Assembly: GCA_963744255.1 (NCBI GenBank)
Contig: CAVUSZ010000003.1
Span: forward strand, 54,892 to 118,891
Direction: 5' to 3'
DNA: 64,000 bases
Origin: DATEDA01 sp963744255
GTDB lineage: Bacteria; Pseudomonadota; Gammaproteobacteria; Burkholderiales; SG8-39
The position numbers and the translations under genes are program-made. The stretch's first letter is position 1; every line of letters begins with the position of its first letter. Below the pieces are notes generated by a model. It saw only the letters and a program-made list of their open reading frames with translations, searched no databases and had not been told where the DNA came from. Of this stretch, positions 8,685-15,660 are shown piece by piece.

Positions 8685-9131
8685 TTACACCGGCCGCCCG
8701 ACGATGAGCCGTTGCTGGCGCGCGGCGCGGTCGCGCGTTGCGCCCAGCGTGCCGAGGCATCCGAGCAGGTTCTCGAACTCGCGCGCGACCACGCGGCGCA
8801 CGGGATCCGGCAGGGCGTGCTCCAGCGCGTCGCGATAGGCGATGATCAGGGACTCTTCCCGCCGCTCGCATGCCGCGAGGATGCCCGCTTCGTCGGCAGG
8901 CGGCATCCGATTCGGGCTCGACGCGCAAGCGCTTCCGTCGAGCGCGAGGCCGCGCTCGTTCGCGAGCGCTCGCAACGCTGCCGCAGCGCGCCCAAAGCGC
9001 TGTGCGCGGTCGAGAAGCAGCGCACGCGCTTCCTCGCTCCGCACGTCGCCGGCCGCAGCGTGGAACGCGGCCTCGCTCTCGCTCGTCGCGTCGAGCAGGC
9101 CGTCGATCCATTCGGTGATCTCGTCCGTCAT
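8685..9131 (-). CDS. PA2169-type four-helix-bundle protein (DUF2383)
   Basis: 148 residues, all helical, starting MTDEITEWIDGLLDATSESE. The size and the run of Ala/Glu/Arg-rich amphipathic helices match the PA2169/DUF2383 group, ferritin-like bundles of unknown function often found among stress genes. Residues EARALLLDRAQRF (about 33-45) and ESLIIAYRDALE (about 92-103) are typical helices. Divergent from the PRC-barrel gene with two opposed sigma-54-type promoters between them, and probably in operon with the hybrid kinase downstream. Confidence 0.78.
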   Translation of the reverse strand: MTDEITEWIDGLLDATSESEAAFHAAAGDVRSEEARALLLDRAQRFGRAAAALRALANERGLALDGSACASSPNRMPPADEAGILAACERREESLIIAYRDALEHALPDPVRRVVAREFENLLGCLGTLGATRDRAARQQRLIVGRPV

Positions 9132-9166
9132 GACAGTGTGAACAGTGCAAGGGCGGGGTTCGGGCA

Positions 9167-9182
9167 AGCATCGGTCGTGCCC
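9167..9182 (-). promoter_or_regulatory. -24/-12 (sigma-54) promoter for PA2169-type gene and kinase
   Basis: Minus strand GGGCACG-ACCG-ATGCT, perfect -24, one mismatch in -12. Faces away from the promoter at 9194, with the two -24 elements 11 bases apart. Confidence 0.65.
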
Positions 9183-9193
9183 GACGGCGAGCC

Positions 9194-9209
9194 GGGCACG
9201 TGGGTTGCG
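9194..9209 (+). promoter_or_regulatory. -24/-12 (sigma-54) promoter for PRC-barrel gene
   Basis: GGGCACG-TGGG-TTGCG, 74 bases upstream of the start codon at 9283. The -24 and the TTGC core are perfect. Confidence 0.8.
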
Positions 9210-9282
9210 GTCCAATCGGGGCGATGTCGCGAAGCGATTCGCTTCCTGTCAACCCCATAGACGATCAATCAGGAGATTCCGA

Positions 9283-9765
9283 ATGGATCAAACCAAACGC
9301 ACCCGCACCCGCGAAACCTTCTCCGGCGACATCGTTCCTCCCGGCTCGACCGCGGGCAGGACCGACGAAGGCGCGAACATCACGGGCTCCTCGTACCGTG
9401 CCGCCAACGACGGCCCCGGCCCGCGCGTGATGGGCGCCAGCACGCTCGAAGGCGACGACGTGGTGAACCGCCAGGGCGAGAAGCTCGGCACGATCGACGA
9501 GATCATGCTCGACGTGCCGACGGGGCGCATTGCCTACGCGGTCCTTTCGAGCGGCGGGTTCCTGGGCATCGGGGACAAGCTGTTCGCCATCCCGTGGCTA
9601 TCGCTGACGCTGGACCCCGAGAACAAGTGCTTCATCCTCGACATCGCGAAGGACCGCCTCGAGCAGGCGCCGGGATTCGACAAGGATCACTGGCCGTCGA
9701 TGGCCGACGAGACCTGGGCGCAAGAGATCCACACGTACTACCGCGCGCGCCCGTACTGGGAATGA
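9283..9765 (+). CDS. PRC-barrel domain protein
   Basis: 160 residues. A polar disordered N-terminus (about 1-45) precedes a PRC-barrel at about 48-125, recognised by GASTLEGDDVVNRQGEKLGT, then IDEIMLDVPTGRIAYAVLSS and a LFAIPW strand. These small beta-barrels occur in photosynthetic reaction centre H subunits and RimM, and as stand-alone proteins in stress loci, where the role is unknown. AGGAG lies 7 bases before the ATG. It ends at a strong intrinsic terminator. Confidence 0.9.
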   Translation: MDQTKRTRTRETFSGDIVPPGSTAGRTDEGANITGSSYRAANDGPGPRVMGASTLEGDDVVNRQGEKLGTIDEIMLDVPTGRIAYAVLSSGGFLGIGDKLFAIPWLSLTLDPENKCFILDIAKDRLEQAPGFDKDHWPSMADETWAQEIHTYYRARPYWE

Positions 9766-9797
9766 CGCCGCCCGGTCTTCCGGGCATTCAAGCGCTT

Positions 9798-9823
9798 GCC
9801 GGGCCCACTGCCCGGCTTTTTTT
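9798..9823 (+). terminator. intrinsic terminator after PRC-barrel gene
   Basis: Perfect 7-bp stem GCCGGGC / GCCCGGC, loop CCACT, followed by seven T. Confidence 0.93.
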
Positions 9824-9848
9824 CTCCCGCCGTCGCAAGGAAGCCGAC

Positions 9849-10061
9849 ATGGACGACAGCACTCGCACCCTGCACCTGCATACGGAGCCGCCGGTCCCAC
9901 CGCTGAATCCCGACCCCGACGACGCCGACCCGGCGCGACAGCCGCCCCTGCCGCCCGATACCCCCATTCCGGCCAAGCCGGTGGAGGATCCGCCACCGGG
10001 ACCGCCCGATGCGCCGCGCGAGCCGCCATCCCCGATCATCGCCGCCGCGACAGTTGCGTGA
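9849..10061 (+). CDS. small proline-rich acidic protein
   Basis: 70 residues, about one third proline, beginning MDDSTRTLHLHTEPPVPPLN and with repeated P-x-P and DPDD segments; no membrane helix or signal. Likely disordered. An AAGGA ribosome site lies 7 bases before the ATG. It follows the PRC-barrel terminator at once, with no -24/-12 element, so it may depend on readthrough or an unseen promoter. I do not recognise a family; coding status rests on the ribosome site and codon bias. Confidence 0.5.
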   Translation: MDDSTRTLHLHTEPPVPPLNPDPDDADPARQPPLPPDTPIPAKPVEDPPPGPPDAPREPPSPIIAAATVA

Positions 10062-10270
10062 GCCACGATAGAAAGGAGTGAACCGGTGATCCGCCATGCC
10101 GAAGCTGCCGGCGCAAAGGGGACGTCTCGCCGGAGGAGATGCAAGGACGCGCCGCGTCCCACGCCGGAAACGCCTGATTTCTCGGCACGAGGCTTTTCCT
10201 GGCATTATCTGGGGGGCGCCGTCCGCCGCAGCGGCCGACCGGCACCACGGCTGGAAAGGGGAGGTTTGCC

Positions 10271-10468
10271 ATGCGACTGCTCGACCCGCGATTCCGGTAC
10301 GTCCCGGCAACGCAGACGGACATTCTTACTACGTGGCGACGCTTCGGCTTCCGCCCGACCACCGACTCCGAGCGACGCGCGCGTCAACGCTTTGCGTCGC
10401 TCGCCGGCGACATCGAACTCACCGCTGGACGCGCGGACCGCAAGCCCGGCCTGAAGCTCGCCGGCTGA
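10271..10468 (+). CDS. small basic protein, unknown
   Basis: 65 residues starting MRLLDPRFRYVPATQTDILT, with WRRFGFRPTT in the middle, predicted soluble and basic. GGGGAGG lies 6 bases before the ATG, and a strong hairpin follows its stop. No family recognised. Confidence 0.6.
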   Translation: MRLLDPRFRYVPATQTDILTTWRRFGFRPTTDSERRARQRFASLAGDIELTAGRADRKPGLKLAG

Positions 10469-10480
10469 ATTCACCCGCGT

Positions 10481-10503
10481 TGCGCGCCCGCACAGGGCGC
10501 GCA
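10481..10503 (+). terminator. hairpin terminator
   Basis: Perfect 9-bp stem TGCGCGCCC / GGGCGCGCA with loop GCACA, followed by CTTT. Separates the small basic protein gene from the rpoN promoter region. Confidence 0.7.
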
Positions 10504-10565
10504 CTTTGTACCGCCGTCGGTAAATCTTCCCGGCTCGCCAGGGCCCGCGCCGTCGCGAATGCGAC

Positions 10566-10581
10566 GGGCACGGCACTTGCA
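10566..10581 (+). promoter_or_regulatory. -24/-12 (sigma-54) promoter for rpoN
   Basis: GGGCACG-GCAC-TTGCA, a full match to both elements, 103 bases upstream of the rpoN start codon. Implies that sigma-54 transcribes its own gene here. A dyad TACCG-N4-CGGTA lies at 10508-10522, about 45 bases further upstream. Confidence 0.85.
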
Positions 10582-10683
10582 GAGTACTGCCCAAAGTCAC
10601 CGCGCACGCTACGCGCAGCCGGCATGCGCCGCGCGACCGCGGTGTTCCGCCCCTCACGACCCCGGGCAATAAGGAGGATTCAA

Positions 10684-12131
10684 ATGGGTCAGACGATGGA
10701 GCTGCGGCTGCGGCAGCATCTCACGCTTACTCCGCAGCTGCAGCAGGCGCTGCGGCTGCTGCAGCTCTCCGCGCTCGAATTCGAGCAGGAGATGCGCGAA
10801 GCGCTCGACACCAACCCGTTTCTCGAGGAAGAGGAAGAGACGCCGCGCCCCGGCGCGAGCGGGTCCGAGCCGGTGGCGGAAGCCGCCGACACGGGCACGG
10901 AGGCACGTCCACCGACTCGAACGCCGGCGAGACGCTGGATGTGGATGGCCGCGTGGGGCTCGACGACCTCCCGCGCAGTGCGGCCACGCACGACGGCGAC
11001 GATATCGACTGGACCGAGTGGTCCGAGGCGCCTCTCACCCTCCACGATCATCTGCGCAGCCAGCTGATGGTGTCGCAGATGGGCGAGCGCGACCGCGCGC
11101 TCGCGCACCTCGTGATCGACGCGCTGGACGACGACGGCTACCTCAAGCTGACGTTCGCCGAGCTGGCCGCGCTCGTGCCGGCGGAGCACGGCGTCGAGGC
11201 GGACGATCTTGCCGCGGCGCTGAGGCTCGTGCAGACGCTCGAGCCGCCGGGCATCGGCGCGCGGTCGCTGCAGGAGTGCCTGCTCCTCCAGCTGCAGGTG
11301 CTGCCGGAGGGCACGACTGGACGACCGATCGCGCTCGCCCTCGTCGGCGAGCATTTCTCGCTGCTGGCGGCGCGCGAGTTCGTGCGGTTGCAGCATCTGC
11401 TCGGCTGCAACGATTCCGATCTGCACGTCGCGCGTACGCTCATCCGGTCGCTCAACCCGAAGCCGGGGCATCGCTTCGGCCCGGACGACACGCGCTACGT
11501 CGTGCCGGACATCATCGTGAGCAAGGTGCGCGGCCGCTGGGTCGCCGGCATCAATCCTGCGGTCCTGCCGCGGATCCGCATCAACCGCGCCTATGCGGAC
11601 ATGGCGGGCTCGCGCGCGAGCGGCGGCTTGCAGATGTCGCGCCAGCTGCAGGAGGCGCGGTGGCTCATCCGGAACATGGAGCAGCGGTTCGTCACGATCC
11701 AGCGCGTCGCGGACGCGATCGTCGCGAAGCAGCGCAACTTCTTCGAGTACGGGGAGGTCGCGATGAAGCCGCTCGGCCTCAAGCACATCGCGAGCGAGCT
11801 CGACCTGCACGAGTCGACCGTCTGCCGGGTGACGAACGGCAAGTACATGGCGACCCCACGCGGCCTGTTCGAGTTCAAGCGGTTCTTCTCGCGCCAGCTC
11901 GCGACCGAGAACGGCGGCGCGTGCTCGGCGACCGCCATCCGCGCGCTGATGAAGGAGCTGATCGCGAGCGAGACCCCGCAGGATCCGCTCTCCGATGCGC
12001 AGCTCGCGCGGCTCCTCGCCGGGCAGGGGCTGCGCGTCGCGCGTCGCACCGTCACCAAGTACCGGACGCTCATGCGCCTGCCGAGCGTCGAGCTGCGGCG
12101 CGCGATGGCGCGCACCGCGGCAGCGGCTTAA
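10684..12131 (+). CDS. rpoN: RNA polymerase sigma-54 factor (one frameshift in linker)
   Basis: Sigma-54 directs core RNA polymerase to -24/-12 promoters and needs an ATP-hydrolysing activator. Region I starts MGQTMELRLRQHLTLTPQLQ, the Gln/Leu-rich activator-interaction region. The acidic linker follows, then the core-binding domain, the C-terminal helix-turn-helix (HESTVCRVTNGKYMATPRGL) and the RpoN box ARRTVTKYR about 20 residues before the end, which contacts the -24 element. A perfect AAGGAGG precedes the ATG. About 482 codons in total, but the frame shifts once near 10902 in the variable linker; coding is intact on both sides. Genomes of this group usually hold another rpoN beside hpf/ptsN; the absence of those neighbours suggests this is an extra copy. 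Confidence 0.93.
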
Positions 12132-12150
12132 CGTCAGGGAAGCGAGAATC

Positions 12151-12741
12151 ATGGCGAAGCTCATCGTGGGACGGTTCGACAACATCAACGACGTGAAACG
12201 CGTGCTCGAAACGCTGCCCCGCGAAGGGTTCGCGCGCGAGGAGTTCGGAACGTTCTACGCCGCGCCACCCGGCCAGCACGCGCTCTCCCCGGTCGGCGGC
12301 GACGCGCACAGCGACCAGGGCGCCCGGGATGCGGACGAGGGGGCGGTGAAAGGCGCGGCTCTCGGCGGCGCGGCCGGGCTCGCGGTCGGCGCGCTCGCGG
12401 CTGCCGCGCTGCCCTTCGCGGGCATCGCCGCAGCCCTGGCCGCGCTGGGCATCGGCGCCTATACCGGCTCACTCATGGGCGCGCTGTCGAAAACCCGCAC
12501 GCCGGCCGAGGCCGAGGCAACCCCCGAGCATCCGGTCGAGCGTGCCGGCGGCCCGCGGGTCGCGATTCGCGTCGACCGGCCGGGGACCGAGCCGATCGCC
12601 ATCGAGGTGCTGGAACGTTTCGGCGCGAAGGACATCAGTCACGCCGACGGCGAGTGGCACGACCGCGCGTGGCAGGACTACGACCCGCGCGTGCCGCCCG
12701 AGCGCATCGACGAGTCCGAGCCCGAGGACGCGCGCCGGTAG
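12151..12741 (+). CDS. glycine-zipper membrane protein, general-stress 17M-like
   Basis: 196 residues. An N-terminal ferredoxin-like stretch (MAKLIVGRFDNINDVKRVLE) is followed by a hydrophobic Gly/Ala-rich double segment at about 68-110 with repeated small residues (a glycine zipper) and a polar C-terminal half (VAIRVDRPGTEPIAIEVLERFGAKDI) resembling the same ferredoxin-like fold again. This layout is seen in stress proteins related to YflT/17M. It starts 19 bases after rpoN, so the two are probably cotranscribed, which may link its role to the sigma-54 response. Confidence 0.65.
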   Translation: MAKLIVGRFDNINDVKRVLETLPREGFAREEFGTFYAAPPGQHALSPVGGDAHSDQGARDADEGAVKGAALGGAAGLAVGALAAAALPFAGIAAALAALGIGAYTGSLMGALSKTRTPAEAEATPEHPVERAGGPRVAIRVDRPGTEPIAIEVLERFGAKDISHADGEWHDRAWQDYDPRVPPERIDESEPEDARR

Positions 12742-12766
12742 TTTTACAAGCCCGTGCCTCACTGTG

Positions 12767-12782
12767 GGGTACGCCGCTTGCT
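12767..12782 (+). promoter_or_regulatory. -24/-12 (sigma-54) promoter without an obvious gene
   Basis: GGGTACG-CCGC-TTGCT: -24 with T for C (allowed in known sites) and a perfect -12. Expected start near 12793. Confidence 0.6.
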
Positions 12783-13033
12783 CCACACAAGGCGAGAGCG
12801 TCCTGAGGAAGCAAAGACGCAGGTCCCGCTGGAAAAGGCGCGTCGCGCAGCCGATGGGCAGCGCGTTGCATCGAACCATGGACGCACGTCGGACACTTTG
12901 CACGGAGCATCGCTGCTCAAAGCGTCAACCGTGCGACGCTCTCCCCTCCTCCTCTCCGCCGTACTGGGTCCGGAGTCGCCGCGCCCTGGAGATGCTCGCC
13001 GCCCGCAGGGAAGGGCTCTATCGCAGCTGCCGC

Positions 13034-13068
13034 ATCGCCGCGGGCAGGCGCAGCACGCCCGCGGCGAT
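13034..13068. terminator. strong hairpin between converging transcripts
   Basis: Perfect 12-bp stem ATCGCCGCGGGC / GCCCGCGGCGAT with an 11-base loop, 11 bases after the stop of the minus-strand gene at 13079. No T-run on either side, so it may terminate weakly or protect RNA ends. Confidence 0.5.
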
Positions 13069-13078
13069 CGCGCCCTCG

Positions 13079-13411
13079 TCATTTCGCCGGCGCGGAGTGC
13101 GCCTCCGCGCTCTGCTCGCGGCCGCCCTGCGGCGCGGCGGTGCCAGGGAGCTGGCGTACGTTGTTCGGCATGTTCGTATCGCTCACGCGGCCGCCGCCGT
13201 TCTGCGCGCGATCGCGGCGATAGCGCTCCGAAACGCGGTCCTGCGCTTTCTCGAGCAGCGCCTTCTCGCGCTGCAGCTGCGCCTCCTCTACGGCGCGCTT
13301 CTCCTGCTGCGCGGCAACCTCTTGCGGGGTCGGCGGCGGAAGCTTCGCTTCCGCGACTTGCACAAACCACGCGAACGCGACGATGACCGGATAGGCGAGC
13401 TTCATGGCCAT
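13079..13411 (-). CDS. secreted coiled-coil protein, unknown
   Basis: 110 residues. An N-terminal signal peptide (MAMKLAYPVIVAFAWFVQVAEA, cleavage expected after AEA) precedes a Pro-rich start (KLPPPTPQEV), a charged helix at about 33-65 likely to form a coiled coil (EEAQLQREKALLEKAQDRV), and a disordered Gly/Asn/Pro/Ser tail. No family recognised. A second ATG two codons later (13405) is equally possible. It begins 3 bases after the stop of the 24-residue membrane peptide gene, indicating translational coupling. Confidence 0.7.
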   Translation of the reverse strand: MAMKLAYPVIVAFAWFVQVAEAKLPPPTPQEVAAQQEKRAVEEAQLQREKALLEKAQDRVSERYRRDRAQNGGGRVSDTNMPNNVRQLPGTAAPQGGREQSAEAHSAPAK

Positions 13412-13414
13412 GCT

Positions 13415-13489
13415 CTAGCGCAGACCGAAGAAGGACAGGATCGCGATCACGATCACGACCGCGCCGACGAGGTAAACGATGGAGTTCAT
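13415..13489 (-). CDS. 24-residue membrane peptide
   Basis: Encodes MNSIVYLVGAVVIVIAILSF plus GLR: one hydrophobic helix ending in a single Arg. Too short for most gene finders. A ribosome site-like GAAGGGGAA lies about 6 bases before the ATG. Similar single-helix microproteins with the same YLVGAVVIVIAILSFFGLR-like sequence occur in many proteobacteria, function unknown. It leads a two-gene unit behind a possible -24/-12 promoter at 13548. Confidence 0.72.
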   Translation of the reverse strand: MNSIVYLVGAVVIVIAILSFFGLR

Positions 13490-13547
13490 CAGGGTTCCCC
13501 TTCAAAGTGGATCGGTGACGCGACGCGCGCCCGTACGCGACGAGACG

Positions 13548-13563
13548 AGCAATCCGCATACCT
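13548..13563 (-). promoter_or_regulatory. -24/-12 (sigma-54) promoter for the membrane peptide unit
   Basis: Minus strand AGGTATG-CGGA-TTGCT: -24 has T for C, -12 perfect. The start codon is 59 bases downstream. Confidence 0.55.
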
Positions 13564-13614
13564 TCAGCCGCTCCTGGCGATTCGCCCCGCCGTGGGCTCC
13601 CTCGCGCGCCGAGC

Positions 13615-13628
13615 GTGAAGCGCTTCAC
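13615..13628. repeat. 14-bp perfect palindrome
   Basis: GTGAAGCGCTTCAC in the spacer between the membrane peptide unit and the ABC transporter; candidate operator for a dimeric regulator. Confidence 0.35.
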
Positions 13629-13716
13629 GGCATCGTTGTCTCCCCGGCGGCGATAATCGCGTCGTTGGGAGGGCGCCGCTCCAAGGCGCGCGCGATCAAG
13701 AGGGGATCGAAGCAAA

Positions 13717-15516
13717 GTGACCGCCGGAGCCCGGCGCACGTCCGCGACCGGCATGCTGAAGCTCTACGCCGCGTTTTGGGAGTATGCGGCGGGGCGCCGC
13801 CTGAGGATCGCCGCCTCGAGCTCGCTCCTCGTCCTCTCGCAGGTCGTCAAGCTCGCGATTCCGTGGCTCGCCGCACAGGCGATCAACCCGATCCAGTCGC
13901 ACGGCGCGGCCGGGCTCGAGCGGGCGGCCGGGTGGATCGCGCTCATCCTCGCCGCCGCGGCGGCATCGTGGGCAATGCACGGGCCGGGCCGCATCATCGA
14001 GCGGTCGGTGGGCGTGTGGGTCCGCGAGAACCTCGCCGACCGGCTCTACGCCAGGCTCGCCGAGCTGCCGCTCGCGTGGCACGAGAAGCACCATTCGGGC
14101 GAGACGGTCCTCCGCATGCGCCAGACGAGCAATGCGCTGTTCGATTTCGCGCAGAGCCAGTTCATCTATCTCCAGAGCTTCGTCAACCTGACCGGGCCGG
14201 TGATCGCGCTCGCGCTCCTCTCCGCGCCGCTCGGCGTGGCCGCTCTCGCGGGCTACACGATCATAGGCATCGTGGCGATCGCTTTCGACCGCGCACTCGC
14301 GCGCCTCGTCGCGGAGCAGAACCGCGCCGAGCGCCGGTACGCAGGGACACTGACCGACTGCCTCGGCAACGTCGCGACGATCCTCAGCCTGCGGTTGCAG
14401 CGTGCGACGCGGAAGCTGGTCGGAGAGCGGCTGGCCGCGGTCTTCCTGCCGCTCCGCCGGAGCATCGTCCTCAACGAATGGAAATGGTGCGGCGTCGATC
14501 TCCTGTCCATCACGGTGGCATGGGCACTCGTCGCCCTGTACGCGGTGCTCTCGCAGCGGAGCGGCGGGGCGCTCCTCGTCGGCGACGTTTTCATGGTCTA
14601 TCTGTACGCGCAGCAGGCGGGCGGCGTGATCGGGTCGATCGCGATGAACTACCAGCAGTTCGCCCGCATCCAGGTCGACTACGCCGCGGCCGAGCCCATC
14701 TGGGCCGCCGCGCCGCGGCCGGCGGTTCCGGCCGCAATCGCACCGGACTGGCGCGAGATCGCGCTGGAACGCGTCGCACTGCACTACACGCGCCGCGCGG
14801 GCGACCCGCCGGCGCTCGTCGATGCCACGCTTCGCCTGCGCCGTGGCGAGCGCATCGCGCTGGTCGGGCCAAGCGGCGCGGGCAAGAGCACGCTGCTGCG
14901 GGTGCTCGGCGGACTCTACGACGCGGAAGACGGCCGTTTCGTGATCGACGGCATCCCGGTCCTCGGCCTGCGGCACCTCGGCGCAGTGGCGACGCTCATC
15001 CAGCAGGACCCGCAGGCATTCGAGGGGTCGCTCGCCCAGAACGTCGATTTCGGGCTCGAGCATCCCAGCGGGACGCGCGACCGGGCCATCCGGCTGGCCG
15101 GGCTCGATACCGTCGTGCGCGGCTTGCCGGACGGGCTGGACACCCCGGTCGCCGAGCGGGGCGCCAATCTTTCGGGCGGGCAGCGCCAGCGGCTTGCGCT
15201 CGCGCGCGGCGTGCTCGCCGCCGCGCAAAGCTCGCTCGTGTTGCTGGATGAGCCCACGTCCAGTCTCGACGCGGTCACCGAGGCGCGGGTCGTCACGGGT
15301 CTGCTCGATGCCTTCCCCGCCGCCTGTATCGTCGCGTCGATACACCGCCTCGATCTGCTGCCGTTCTTCGACCGCGTGGTGTTGATGGGGCGCGGTCGTG
15401 TGGTCGACGAGGGCACGATCGCCGAGCTCACGGCCCGGCAGCCGCTGTTCCGGAAGATGCATGCGCGCGCGTCGGCCGAGGAGCCGGCGCTCGAGCGTGC
15501 TACCGCCGGGGGCTGA
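13717..15516 (+). CDS. ABC exporter, membrane and ATPase domains fused
   Basis: 599 residues. Six membrane helices (about 25-310) are followed by an ATPase domain with Walker A GPSGAGKST (about 385-393), Q-loop IQQD, signature LSGGQ (about 487), Walker B LVLLDEP (about 507-513) and a His switch (IHRLD). It works as a dimer exporting lipid, peptide or drug; the substrate is not evident. Start is GTG 13717 or the ATG at 13753 (MLKLYAAFWEY), which lies closer to the first helix. Intact, unlike the genes immediately after it, and without a sigma-54-type promoter. Confidence 0.9.
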   Translation: MTAGARRTSATGMLKLYAAFWEYAAGRRLRIAASSSLLVLSQVVKLAIPWLAAQAINPIQSHGAAGLERAAGWIALILAAAAASWAMHGPGRIIERSVGVWVRENLADRLYARLAELPLAWHEKHHSGETVLRMRQTSNALFDFAQSQFIYLQSFVNLTGPVIALALLSAPLGVAALAGYTIIGIVAIAFDRALARLVAEQNRAERRYAGTLTDCLGNVATILSLRLQRATRKLVGERLAAVFLPLRRSIVLNEWKWCGVDLLSITVAWALVALYAVLSQRSGGALLVGDVFMVYLYAQQAGGVIGSIAMNYQQFARIQVDYAAAEPIWAAAPRPAVPAAIAPDWREIALERVALHYTRRAGDPPALVDATLRLRRGERIALVGPSGAGKSTLLRVLGGLYDAEDGRFVIDGIPVLGLRHLGAVATLIQQDPQAFEGSLAQNVDFGLEHPSGTRDRAIRLAGLDTVVRGLPDGLDTPVAERGANLSGGQRQRLALARGVLAAAQSSLVLLDEPTSSLDAVTEARVVTGLLDAFPAACIVASIHRLDLLPFFDRVVLMGRGRVVDEGTIAELTARQPLFRKMHARASAEEPALERATAGG

Positions 15517-15616
15517 ACCGCTCCGCTCACGCCCGAGCGAAGCAGGCCCCTTCTGCCGCCGGGTGGAGGCGCCCGACGCGTCGCGCCGACAAGAAACGCG
15601 CTTTCCTCGGCGTGCG

Positions 15617-15632
15617 AGGAATGGCGCTTGCT
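15617..15632 (+). promoter_or_regulatory. weak -24/-12-like element before treZ
   Basis: AGGAATG-GCGC-TTGCT: perfect -12, but the -24 lacks the conserved C. Correct spacing and 29 bases upstream of the ATG at 15661. Confidence 0.35.
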
Positions 15633-15660
15633 CGGTCTTGCCGCACAAGCCGGAAGCGAC

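Larger units (their letters stand above)
12742..13078. other. 337-base spacer with promoter but no convincing gene
   Basis: Holds a good -24/-12 element reading rightward (12767-12782) and a 12-bp hairpin (13034-13068). Open frames here are Arg/Ser-rich and resemble no family. Either a frameshifted small gene or a non-coding RNA of about 270 nt could fit. Confidence 0.4.

Noticed and set aside
10185..10200. GGCACG-AGGC-TTTTC before the 65-residue protein gene
   Set aside because: The -12 lacks the essential GC, so it is not a sigma-54 site.
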